Origin: Desulfocapsa sp.
Lineage (GTDB): Bacteria; Desulfobacterota; Desulfobulbia; Desulfobulbales; Desulfocapsaceae
DNA length: 64,000 bases
Assembly (NCBI GenBank): GCA_016765495.1
Contig: JAESPV010000027.1
Span: 186,001 to 250,000, forward strand
Direction: 5' to 3'
Below, in pieces: positions 7,808 to 15,828 of the stretch (position 1 is the stretch's first letter; every line of letters starts with the position of its first letter). Position numbers and translations under genes: made by a program. The notes beneath the pieces are model-generated. The model was not told the DNA's origin. It was given only the letters and a program-made list of their open reading frames with translations, and ran no database searches.

Positions 7808-10234
7808 TCACACCGAAAAATAATGTGCCTGCGGATGGTGTAGTATCATGGCAGAAACACTCAACTCGGGAACCATTTCCATGGACGAGCTAAGTTTAAC
7901 GCCAATTTCTTCAGCTTGAAGAAGTTCAAACAGTGGTTGCTGTAGATCTAGTTCCGGGCATGCAGAATAGCCAAAGCTGTAACGTTGTCCGGATGCTTCA
8001 ATTTGTAGTTCCTTGCGCATAAGGTTATGGGTGTATTCGGCTAGGGCTTCAGCTATTTCTACCCCAAAACCGTGAAGTAACAAGTATTCATGATACTTAT
8101 CTGCACCGTAGAGTTCCTTGCAGCGTGCAGCCATTTTTTCTCCAAGTGTTACCACAAAAAAGCCTATTAAGTCATTTCCCTGCTGTTCTGTTCTGAAAAA
8201 ATCAACAAGGCTCTGGTTTGGTTCCCTCCGTTGTCTTGGCAGTGGGAAGGTGAATGTTTTATCTTCGTGGCTTACAATTAAACTTTCCTGTTCTCTTTTG
8301 CAGGAAAACCAGCCATAACGAACTGTGGGTTTCAACAGGTTCTCTTGTATAATCCGCTTGTGAATTGCATTAAATTCCGGGATGACGGTTTTGTCTAAAA
8401 GCGCCTGGTATTCTGCATCATCAAGTTTACCTCGTTTATAGCCCCAGCGGCCGCGGAAAAGTATCTGTCGGTTTAAGAGTGGCAGGAAATTAGATGGGTC
8501 AACCTCAAGGGTTCTGGTACCTGTAAATGGTGATTCGGGGATAGTCTCAAGAACTGTAACTTCTGACTTCTTAATGTTTCCGGTACGGGGGTGTTTTTTT
8601 CCGGTATCTTTCCACGAGCTTGATTCTAAAACGCCTTTTTCAAAATCCTGAATTGCTTTTAAGCCTGAAAAAGCATCACGGCAATACACCACCTGCGCAT
8701 CATATTGTGGTACACAGTTTTCTGCCACAAATTTTCGTGTAAGAGCAGCACCGCCTAAAAGGATTGGTGTGTTAATGCCTGCCAACCTATACTTTTCCAT
8801 GCTTTCCTGCATGATTATGGCGGATTTCACAAGCAGGCCGCTCAAGCAGATAATATCAATATCCGAATTGTTTTTGACCGTTTCGATTATGGTTTCAGCA
8901 GTCACCTTGATCCCGATATCAATTACCCTGTACCCATTATTACTAAGGATTATATTTACAAGGTTTTTCCCGATATCATGGACATCTCCCTGAACAGTGG
9001 CCAAAAGGATACATGGTGCATCGGATCGGTCACTTGTCTCCATAAAAGGTTCCAGAATATCAACGGATTTACGCATAACCTCTGCAGATTGAAGCACAAA
9101 TGGAAGGAGCATTTCTCCTGATCCAAAAAGAACACCAACCTCACGCATTGCTGCAACCAGATGGTCGTTAATAATTTCAAGCGCCGAATAGCGATCAAGG
9201 AGCATGCGAAGAATATCAGGGAGGTCCTGTTGATTCCCGCGCATGATTCGTTCCCGGATCATTTCTTCAGGGCTTGCTTCTTCATTGTCAGCAGAATCAT
9301 CTTCGATGTCATGATCTTCAAAGTATTTGATATAGCTCATTAAAGGCTGGTCATTCTTGTCAGTGCGATCATATAAAAGATCAAGTGCCAACGAGACAGC
9401 TTCTTTATCAATGGTATCAAGATTTATGCAGTTTGTGGGGTCAATGATCACAGCATCAAGCCCTGCTTCGATTGCTTCGTGAAGAAAAACAGCATTTAAT
9501 ACTTTCCTTGCTGGAACAGGCAGGCCAAAAGATATGTTTGAAAGGCCAAGAATAGTATGACATCCCGGTAATTCCGCCTTAATGCGTTTAATGGCATCCA
9601 GGGTTTGTATAGCTGCGTCACGGAGTTTTTCATCACCTGATCCTACGGTGAACGTCAGGGTGTCGAAGAAGAGAGAATCTGCAGCAATGCCATGTTTTTC
9701 TGTAACTAGCCGATATAAACGTTCAGCAATAGCAAACTTTGCATCACAATCCATGGCCATGCCGGATTCATCGATGGTAAGTGCTGTAACACAGGCGCCA
9801 TATTTTTTGACATGGGAACAGATAGTATCGAGGTTTTCGCCACCATCTTCAAGGTTTATAGAATTTACAATTGCTCTTCCGGGATAAGCAGCGAGAGCTT
9901 TTCCGATCACAGCAGGAGATGTGGAATCAATCATTAGTGGAGCTTTTAACGTCCGGCCATACATTTGCACAAGTTTTACAAGATCATGCTCCTCATCACG
10001 TCCTGCCCAGGCAACACTGAGATCAACAACATGGGCGCCTAGACGCTCCTGATCAAGCCCAACTTGCAGGCAACCCTCGTAGTCGTTGGCGATGAGCAGT
10101 TCCCGGAATTTTTTTGAGCCGGTGGGGTTGGAACGTTCCCCAACGATAAGAGGTGCAGGCTGCTGCACAATATCAACTGCCCGGTAAAGGCTTGCTACCT
10201 GATTGAGTTTTGTATTGCTTATGATCTTTTTCAC
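7808..10234 (-). CDS. metH: Methionine synthase: folate-, cobalamin-binding and activation domains
   Basis: This is the larger piece of cobalamin-dependent methionine synthase, 808 residues. The order is a pterin-binding domain (from VGERSNPTGSKKFRELL, with MIDSTSP and INSINLEDG-like blocks), the four-helix cap and B12 domain with the cobalt-ligand motif GDVHDIGKN, and a C-terminal AdoMet activation domain ending in RYSFGYSACPELDLQQPLF. It transfers methyl from 5-methyltetrahydrofolate via cobalamin to homocysteine. The homocysteine/zinc module is absent here and is encoded by the upstream gene, which overlaps by ATGA (10231-10234). The two proteins together make a complete MetH. Coexpression by translational coupling is likely. 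Confidence 0.9.
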   Translation of the reverse strand: MKKIISNTKLNQVASLYRAVDIVQQPAPLIVGERSNPTGSKKFRELLIANDYEGCLQVGLDQERLGAHVVDLSVAWAGRDEEHDLVKLVQMYGRTLKAPLMIDSTSPAVIGKALAAYPGRAIVNSINLEDGGENLDTICSHVKKYGACVTALTIDESGMAMDCDAKFAIAERLYRLVTEKHGIAADSLFFDTLTFTVGSGDEKLRDAAIQTLDAIKRIKAELPGCHTILGLSNISFGLPVPARKVLNAVFLHEAIEAGLDAVIIDPTNCINLDTIDKEAVSLALDLLYDRTDKNDQPLMSYIKYFEDHDIEDDSADNEEASPEEMIRERIMRGNQQDLPDILRMLLDRYSALEIINDHLVAAMREVGVLFGSGEMLLPFVLQSAEVMRKSVDILEPFMETSDRSDAPCILLATVQGDVHDIGKNLVNIILSNNGYRVIDIGIKVTAETIIETVKNNSDIDIICLSGLLVKSAIIMQESMEKYRLAGINTPILLGGAALTRKFVAENCVPQYDAQVVYCRDAFSGLKAIQDFEKGVLESSSWKDTGKKHPRTGNIKKSEVTVLETIPESPFTGTRTLEVDPSNFLPLLNRQILFRGRWGYKRGKLDDAEYQALLDKTVIPEFNAIHKRIIQENLLKPTVRYGWFSCKREQESLIVSHEDKTFTFPLPRQRREPNQSLVDFFRTEQQGNDLIGFFVVTLGEKMAARCKELYGADKYHEYLLLHGFGVEIAEALAEYTHNLMRKELQIEASGQRYSFGYSACPELDLQQPLFELLQAEEIGVKLSSSMEMVPELSVSAMILHHPQAHYFSV

Positions 10235-11169
10235 TTCAGCACCTCTTTACGGTCCGCAGGAGATGCACCTTGCAAAGCAGCCACCAACGTTTTGATGTGT
10301 TCAGGTGATGTTCCACAGCAGCCGCCAACAATGGAAACACCTTTGTTAGTGACAAAATCATACATGTGTTGGCCGTATTGCGTGGGAGTCAGAGGATAAT
10401 GAGTTTTTCCGTTGACCACCTCAGGCATGCCCTGGTTGGGGATACAGGAGATACGTTTTGTCCAGTTTTTGCAGAGATAATCAATGTGCGGCGCCATATC
10501 TGTGGGTCCTGTTGCACAGTTGAGTCCCAATGAAAAAACCGGAAAAGGGGCAATGGTTGCACAAACTGCACCGATATCGGTACCAACCAGCATGGTGCCT
10601 TGTTGTTCAAAGGTTACAGAAGCAAGAACCGGGATATCCACGCCTTCTTTTTCAAGCAGGTCAAAACAGGCAACAAGTGAGGTTTTAATCTGTAACAGAT
10701 CCTGGCAGGTCTCAACAATTAAGGCATCAACACCTTCGTCAAGCAGAGTTCGCATCTGCTCTGTAATAGTTGCAGCCAGGTTCTTCGGTGAAATGTGGCC
10801 TAGGACGGGAAGCTTTGTGGTGGGTCCAATGGAACCGACAATGTAACGGGGAGACTCTTTGGTTGAAAACTCAGCAACGGCCTTTTTTGCATTGGCAACT
10901 GCTGCACGATTAAGTTCGGCAACTCTGCTTTCAAGCCCATATTCAGAAAGCACCACCGATGAAGAACCAAATGTGTTGGTTTCAACTACCATTGCACCAG
11001 CTGCCAGAAATTTCCGGTGAAGTTCTACTATGGAATCGGGATCTGAAATATTTAGATACTCGTTACAGCCATCAAGGCCGTCCCAGGCAGCAGGATCAAT
11101 GTTCATTGTTTGGAGCGTGGTTCCACAGGCTCCATCAAATATTAAAAGGGGTTCGTTGGCAAATGTCAT
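10231..11169 (-). CDS. Methionine synthase: homocysteine-binding (zinc) subunit
   Basis: Homocysteine S-methyltransferase domain of 312 residues, equal to the first module of MetH. It begins LLIFDGACGTTLQTM, the usual MetH opening. The zinc cysteines are visible in GLNCATGP and near the C-terminus in VGGCCGTSPEH. The gene ends inside the start of the larger MetH piece (ATGA overlap), so the two products are made together. Standing alone it could be mistaken for a BhmT/MmuM-type enzyme, but its position and the lack of this module in the neighbour argue for a split methionine synthase. The ribosome site before the ATG is weak. A short GTCATTC/GAATGAC inverted repeat lies about 55-75 bases upstream. 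Confidence 0.88.
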   Translation of the reverse strand: MTFANEPLLIFDGACGTTLQTMNIDPAAWDGLDGCNEYLNISDPDSIVELHRKFLAAGAMVVETNTFGSSSVVLSEYGLESRVAELNRAAVANAKKAVAEFSTKESPRYIVGSIGPTTKLPVLGHISPKNLAATITEQMRTLLDEGVDALIVETCQDLLQIKTSLVACFDLLEKEGVDIPVLASVTFEQQGTMLVGTDIGAVCATIAPFPVFSLGLNCATGPTDMAPHIDYLCKNWTKRISCIPNQGMPEVVNGKTHYPLTPTQYGQHMYDFVTNKGVSIVGGCCGTSPEHIKTLVAALQGASPADRKEVLK

Positions 11170-11435
11170 AATTGTTCACGGAAATTGTCGAAGTAAAGTA
11201 CGAAAGGTAGAGAGTAACGTGTCATTCTGATCTGTACCGGAATGACATGTTATGCAATTAATATAATTGTTTGATTATATAACTCCTATGAAAGTAAATA
11301 GAAAACCATTTTATCAAGGGCTTGGTTTCTTTTTTTATGACTTTGCCATGCCTGCTAACGCAGATCCTGAGGATTATGCAGCAAATAAATGGAATGGGAC
11401 AGGGGCAACCAACGGAGGAGAGTTAAGGAGATTTG

Positions 11436-11639
11436 TTAACTTTGTTTTCCCAGTAAGGTTGCAACTTTTGCTCTGCATCGTTTTGAGTTGCACGATCCGC
11501 CACCAATATTGGTACGTTTTACAATTTCTTCATAGGTGTCGGCACCGTTTTCTATGGCTGTCAGGATGATGTGCAGTTTTATTCCTTTGCAGATACATCC
11601 CGGCTTCAGGCGTGCAAGCATTTCTTCTTCGGTTAGCAT
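11436..11639 (-). CDS. BFD-like [2Fe-2S]-binding small protein
   Basis: A 67-residue protein matching the bacterioferritin-associated-ferredoxin-like fold. A CIC pair lies at residues 16-18 and C-x4-C (CNSKRC) near 50-55, in the form CxC...GGGSC-x4-C used by this domain to hold a [2Fe-2S] cluster. The middle is the helical segment TAIENGADTYEEIVKRT. The gene follows uvrC by only 5 bases on the same strand and probably shares its transcript. No partner ferritin, nitrite reductase or oxidoreductase is nearby, so its role is unknown. Iron-sulfur transfer or redox sensing are both possible. No good ribosome site is seen, which fits reinitiation after uvrC. Confidence 0.75.
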   Translation of the reverse strand: MLTEEEMLARLKPGCICKGIKLHIILTAIENGADTYEEIVKRTNIGGGSCNSKRCRAKVATLLGKQS

Positions 11640-11644
11640 TTGAT

Positions 11645-13447
11645 TTATATATTGAAATGATTGTAAATGGTTACGGCTGTACTAGTCCCGATTCCAGGCA
11701 CTGCCTTTAATTCTGCAAGGGATGCCATGCTGATACGTTTCACGCTGCCAAAGTGTTTCAGGAGTTTTTCTTTGCGATCCCTGCCAATTCCTGGAATTGT
11801 ATCAAGACTTGAAGCAATGGATACTTTTGCCCGAAGTTTTCTGTGAAACGTGACCCCGAATCGATGTGACTCATCTCTAATATTCATAAGATAGAGAAGA
11901 ACGGGATTGTGGCCTTTTAACAGGATGGGATTTTTGCGACCGGGTTTGTATAGTTTTTCTCCCTCTGATTGTTTTTCTTTTGCTATACCAATCCAGTCAA
12001 GCTCGTCACGAATACCAAGCTTATCTGCAACATGCATAGCCATGCCAAGCTGACCGCGTCCGCCGTCAACAATGAAAAGATCAGGGAGGTTGTTCTCATT
12101 GATTCCACGAGTGAACCGTCTCTCTAAAACCTCTTTCATCATCGCATAATCATCAGGGCCGTCAACTGTTTTTATCTTGTAATGCCTGAACATGTTTTTT
12201 GCTGCTTCACCTCTTTTAAAACAGACAAGTGACCCAACTGCTTGCTTGCCGCTGGTATTTGATATGTCCAGACATTCAATGTGGTCAGGAATAGTATCAA
12301 GGTGGAGAAGTTTTTCCATGGAAGCTGCAAGTCCCTGCCAGGAACGTTCTTTTTTCTCCTTTTCATCAAAGACGTGAGCGGCATTTGAATTTGCCATCTG
12401 GAGTAATTGCACTTTATCGCCGCGTTGAGGAACGTGCAAACGGACTGTGCTACCGAGAAGTTCAGTGTAATGTTCTTCGAGAATTGTCGAATCTTCAATT
12501 GGAAAGGGGAGCAGTATCTCCTTGGCCGGGATGGTTTTAGAATCGTAATATTGGCCAAGTGCCTGTGAAAGTATGGTGGTGTCATTTTCTACAGGATTAC
12601 TGATGAAAAAATTGCGACTGTTGGTTATTAATCCTTCCCTGACAAAAATCAGCGCAATGGCGACAGAGGTTCCCTGTCTTCTATAGCCAAATACATCCTG
12701 ATTTTTGAAATGGGATGAAACAATAATTTGTTTTTCCAGGGTTTTTGCAAGTGCAGATATCTGGTCTCGTAGTTCAGCTGCTCTTTCAAAGAGTAGAGCT
12801 TGTGAGGCTTTTTCCATTTCCTGTTTAAGCTCACTCACCAGACTTCTGTTTTTCCCTTCAAGCACCATGATAACTTTTTTTACCTGATCCATATAGAGTA
12901 CAGGATCGGCCAGATTAACACATGGCCCCAGGCACTGTCCCATCTGTAAATTAAGGCAGGGTCTATTGCGGGGACGAACCTTATTTCCCTTACATTTCCG
13001 CAGGGGAAACATATTGGAAAGAAGTCGTAACGTTGCCCACATTGAAGAACTTGATGCATAAGGGCCAAAGTATTTAGCCCCGTCTTTTAACCGCTTACGG
13101 GTCATGTGGATGCGTGGCCAGGTGTCCTGGACGGTCACTTTAATGAGCGGATAGTTTTTGTCATCACGTAGAAGAATGTTATATTTTGGTTTATGCTTTT
13201 TTATGAGTGATGCTTCCAGGAGCAAAGCCTCTTTTTCGGTGTTTGTGAGCAGGGTGTCAACCTTGTGCACTTTTGTGAGCATAACCGTTGTCTTGTTGTG
13301 ATCAGTTCCTGAAAAACGGGAGTATGAGGTGAGTCTGTTTTTGAGGTTTTTTGCCTTTCCAATATATAAAATCCGTGACTGTTTATTGAGCATCATATAG
13401 ACACCGGGAGTCTTTGGAACTGTTTTCAGGAAGTCTGTGGGGAACAT
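11645..13447 (-). CDS. uvrC: Excinuclease ABC subunit C
   Basis: Dual-incision nuclease of nucleotide excision repair, 600 residues, the normal length. From the N-terminus: GIY-YIG nuclease domain (GVYMMLNKQSRILYIGKAKN), a cysteine-containing PCLNLQMGQCLGPC segment, a UVR motif that contacts UvrB (LLFERAAELRDQISAL), an RNase H-like nuclease domain (HIECLDISNTSGKQAVGSLV, then DLFIVDGGRGQL), and a C-terminal helix-hairpin-helix pair (DTIPGIGRDRKEKLLKHFG, AVPGIG). All catalytic regions look intact. It leads a two-gene unit with the BFD-like protein. uvrA and uvrB are not in the window. Confidence 0.96.
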   Translation of the reverse strand: MFPTDFLKTVPKTPGVYMMLNKQSRILYIGKAKNLKNRLTSYSRFSGTDHNKTTVMLTKVHKVDTLLTNTEKEALLLEASLIKKHKPKYNILLRDDKNYPLIKVTVQDTWPRIHMTRKRLKDGAKYFGPYASSSSMWATLRLLSNMFPLRKCKGNKVRPRNRPCLNLQMGQCLGPCVNLADPVLYMDQVKKVIMVLEGKNRSLVSELKQEMEKASQALLFERAAELRDQISALAKTLEKQIIVSSHFKNQDVFGYRRQGTSVAIALIFVREGLITNSRNFFISNPVENDTTILSQALGQYYDSKTIPAKEILLPFPIEDSTILEEHYTELLGSTVRLHVPQRGDKVQLLQMANSNAAHVFDEKEKKERSWQGLAASMEKLLHLDTIPDHIECLDISNTSGKQAVGSLVCFKRGEAAKNMFRHYKIKTVDGPDDYAMMKEVLERRFTRGINENNLPDLFIVDGGRGQLGMAMHVADKLGIRDELDWIGIAKEKQSEGEKLYKPGRKNPILLKGHNPVLLYLMNIRDESHRFGVTFHRKLRAKVSIASSLDTIPGIGRDRKEKLLKHFGSVKRISMASLAELKAVPGIGTSTAVTIYNHFNI

Positions 13448-13635
13448 GTTTTTGTGTTTTTGTTTTTTTGTTGTTTTGTTTATGTATCTATTCTTTCATA
13501 TGATTGTAAAAGTTACAAATTCTCACCTCTAAGGAGCCTCACGATAATTATGATGCCAGATCTTTACAAGGAAAGCTCTGGATGGTTTACAAAAAAAAGA
13601 TTGTTGAGTATATAATCTTCACAATTATATATTTT

Positions 13636-13802
13636 CCAGGTGCCGTATGCAATGCGGTGAAAAGGAAATACGGTGAGAATCCGTAACGTTGGGCCAACGC
13701 TGTAAGCGGGGACAATGGTCACATAGGTGCCACTGTTGGAAGTATCAATGGGAAGGCGTGACTTGAGAATGATCCGTAAAGTCAGAAGACCTGCCTGGAA
13801 AA
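13636..13802 (+). promoter_or_regulatory. Cobalamin riboswitch
   Basis: Conserved blocks appear in the right order: AGGTGCCGT at 13638, TACGGTGAGAATCCGTAACG, GGGCCAACGCTGTAAGCGGGGAC, GTGCCACTG near 13727-13736, ATGGGAAGGCG near 13749, and the B12 box AAGTCAGAAGACCTGCC near 13780-13795. This is the aptamer for adenosyl- or methyl-cobalamin. It is followed at once by an intrinsic terminator, so control is probably premature transcription stop when cobalamin is plentiful. It stands before a ThiC-family gene rather than a transport or B12-ring gene, which points to lower-ligand synthesis. Confidence 0.93.
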
Positions 13803-13823
13803 CAAGGATAAAGTAGTCCGTAC

Positions 13824-13864
13824 AAGTCCGTAATACATTGAAAGATGTGTTACGGACTTTTTTT
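13824..13864 (+). terminator. Riboswitch expression-platform terminator
   Basis: AAGTCCGTAATACA (13824-13837) pairs with TGTGTTACGGACTT (13846-13859), with a T-run to 13864. A second copy of AGTCCGTA just upstream (13815-13822) can pair with the same TACGGACT arm and would disrupt or replace this hairpin, a plausible switch between on and off states. Confidence 0.85.
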
Positions 13865-13912
13865 ATGCCCAAGCGGAAAAAATTAAAAAGATAGGATAGA
13901 GGAGAAAGTATT

Positions 13913-15292
13913 GTGGAAACTCAAATTGAACTCGCCAGAAAAGGAACTATCACCAGGGAGATGACTCAAGTTGCAGAACAGGAAGGGCTTGCGGCAGCCT
14001 GGATCTGTGAACGGGTTGCAGAGGGACGGATTGTTATTCCAGCAAACCCAAATCGTAAACAGCAAAATGCAGTGGGCATAGGTTTTGGACTACGAACCAA
14101 GGTGAATGCGTCAATTGGAACATCATCAGATATTGCCGATTTTGATCTGGAGGTACGAAAAGCGAGAGTTGCCGAAGAGGAAAAAGCAGACACTCTGATG
14201 GAACTTTCAACAGGTGGTAATCTTGATGAAATACGACGCATGATTCTGGATGCCTGTTCACTTCCTGTCGGAAATGTGCCTTTGTATCAGGCATTTTCTG
14301 AGGCAGGCAGGAAGTATCACAACCCTAATAAGCTGGACAAAGAGTACCTTTTTGAGCTTATAGAAAGACAGCTTGAAGATGGTATATCATTTATGGCTAT
14401 TCACTGCGGAATAAACAGATACTCTATAGAACGATTGAGGAAACAGGGGTATCGCTATGGAGGACTTGTTTCAAAAGGGGGTACATTTATGGTTTCCTGG
14501 ATGGAATATAACAACTGTGAAAATCCGCTCTATGAAGAGTTTGATAGAGTTTGTGCTTTGATGAAAAAATATGATGCTGTTTTGTCACTTGGAAACGGAA
14601 TAAGGGCAGGTGCTATTCATGACAGTCATGATCGGGCACAAATGGCAGAGATGGTGATTAACTGTGAGCTTGCTGAACTTGGACGTGATATGGGTTGCCA
14701 GATGATGGTTGAAGGGCCGGGGCATGTACCACTTGATGAAATTGAGGGGAATATCATGCTTGAAAAGCGAATGAGTGGAGGTGCACCCTATTATGTTCTT
14801 GGGCCGTTGCCTGCAGATTCAGGGGCCGGGTATGACCACATAACGTCTGCAATAGGAGCCGCCAATTCAGCAAGATATGGTGCTGACTTAATCTGTTACA
14901 TTACCCCATCTGAGCACTTAGCATTACCAAATGAAGATGATGTTAGAGAGGGGGTTCGGGCAACAAGGTTAGCTGCAAGAATTGGTGATATTGCAAAATA
15001 TCCGGAACGTCGCGAGCTTGAAAAAAAGGTGGCTCTCAGTCGCCGTGATATGAACTGGGATGAACATTTTAAACTCCTCATGTTTCCAGAAAAGGCGGAA
15101 GAAATACGACGATCAAGATCTCCTGAAAATCAGAAAACCTGTACAATGTGTGGTGATTTTTGTGCTATGGAACGTGGAGTAAGTCTTTTTGCCGACGACA
15201 TAAAAGGGGACAAAAAGAAGATGTCATCGACGGAATCAGCTGAGACGCACAAAAAAAATGATTGTACTCGGGTTGCACCAAAAGGGATCTAG
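13913..15292 (+). CDS. bzaF: ThiC-family radical SAM enzyme, probable 5-hydroxybenzimidazole synthase
   Basis: A 459-residue ThiC-family enzyme. ThiC and its paralog BzaF both rearrange aminoimidazole ribotide: ThiC to the thiamine pyrimidine, BzaF to 5-hydroxybenzimidazole, the first step of anaerobic cobamide lower-ligand synthesis. Visible are IPANPN, DTLMELSTGG, MVEGPGHVP, the ITSAIGAA block and a C-terminal cluster motif CTMCGDFC. That motif is C-x2-C-x3-C, one residue shorter than the C-x2-C-x4-C of classical ThiC. A lysine/serine-rich tail of about 30 residues follows. The start is GTG at 13913 with GAGGAG 8 bases before it. The cobalamin riboswitch upstream favours BzaF over ThiC; the protein alone does not settle it. 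No other bza gene is nearby. Confidence 0.75.
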   Translation: METQIELARKGTITREMTQVAEQEGLAAAWICERVAEGRIVIPANPNRKQQNAVGIGFGLRTKVNASIGTSSDIADFDLEVRKARVAEEEKADTLMELSTGGNLDEIRRMILDACSLPVGNVPLYQAFSEAGRKYHNPNKLDKEYLFELIERQLEDGISFMAIHCGINRYSIERLRKQGYRYGGLVSKGGTFMVSWMEYNNCENPLYEEFDRVCALMKKYDAVLSLGNGIRAGAIHDSHDRAQMAEMVINCELAELGRDMGCQMMVEGPGHVPLDEIEGNIMLEKRMSGGAPYYVLGPLPADSGAGYDHITSAIGAANSARYGADLICYITPSEHLALPNEDDVREGVRATRLAARIGDIAKYPERRELEKKVALSRRDMNWDEHFKLLMFPEKAEEIRRSRSPENQKTCTMCGDFCAMERGVSLFADDIKGDKKKMSSTESAETHKKNDCTRVAPKGI

Positions 15293-15316
15293 CCATACTT
15301 CGCAAAATGTGTGATT

Positions 15317-15350
15317 AACGACCGAACATCGCATGGGTGAGTCGGTCGTT
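15317..15350 (+). terminator. Hairpin after the ThiC-family gene
   Basis: AACGACCGA (15317-15325) and TCGGTCGTT (15342-15350) form a 9-base stem 25 bases past the stop codon. No long T-run follows, so it is a moderate terminator candidate. Confidence 0.5.
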
Positions 15351-15506
15351 ATGTATGCGTTTATTCGGCTTCATTAAAAGAGCCAAAGGGATTGATCTGA
15401 ATCATAACATTCGAATTTTGAAGATTCTCCGTGTTATGGATTTCAAAAACGAGCTACGTACTAAAAGTATCATCGATGTCCCCATTTTCTTCCTAAAATA
15501 TCGATT

Positions 15507-15817
15507 TCAAAACCATTTCAACTTCGCTTCCCACAGGAGGCATTTTATTCCAGTTGACCCTGTAGTAATTTTCCGTATGTTTAAGCGGGATACTGTTGTC
15601 GGTGATGATGCCACCATTGCAGCCTGCAGGTTGTTAACATTAAACAGCCAGTAGAATTCACAGGTATAGAAAAAGGCGTCAAGAAAATAAAAATACTTGT
15701 AGATAATTGCTGTGCCACCCACAGCAACACCCAGCATGAAGAGCAGTACCCAGGCTTTCTTTTAAGAATTTGCTTGACGCTGTCATTTTCGGAACATTTG
15801 GTCAATTCTTTTTCCAT
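15507..15817 (-). pseudogene. Frameshifted small membrane protein
   Basis: Reading begins at the ATG at 15815-15817 with a charged N-terminus (MEKELTKCSENDSVKQILK). The same frame then loses coding character. One base back, after the A-rich run near 15756-15767, another frame gives KKAWVLLFMLGVAVGGTAIIYKYFYFLDAFF, a clear transmembrane segment, and stays open to 15507. Together they would make a protein of about 100 residues. I do not recognise the family. The gene starts 12 bases after the stop of the Fe-S/TVP38 fusion on the same strand, so it was probably the end of that operon. Either an indel has broken it or there is a -1 frameshift; a sequencing error is also possible. Confidence 0.45.
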
Positions 15818-15828
15818 TTGTTTAACTA

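Noticed and set aside
11267-11569. 100-codon plus-strand open frame
   Set aside because: It overlaps the BFD-like gene on the other strand and has no ribosome site.
13564-13872. 102-codon minus-strand open frame over the riboswitch
   Set aside because: The sequence is explained by the cobalamin aptamer and terminator on the plus strand.
13620-13910. TPP riboswitch expected before a ThiC-family gene
   Set aside because: The conserved blocks match the cobalamin riboswitch (GCCACTG, GGGAAGGCG, B12 box), and no thi-box sequence is seen.
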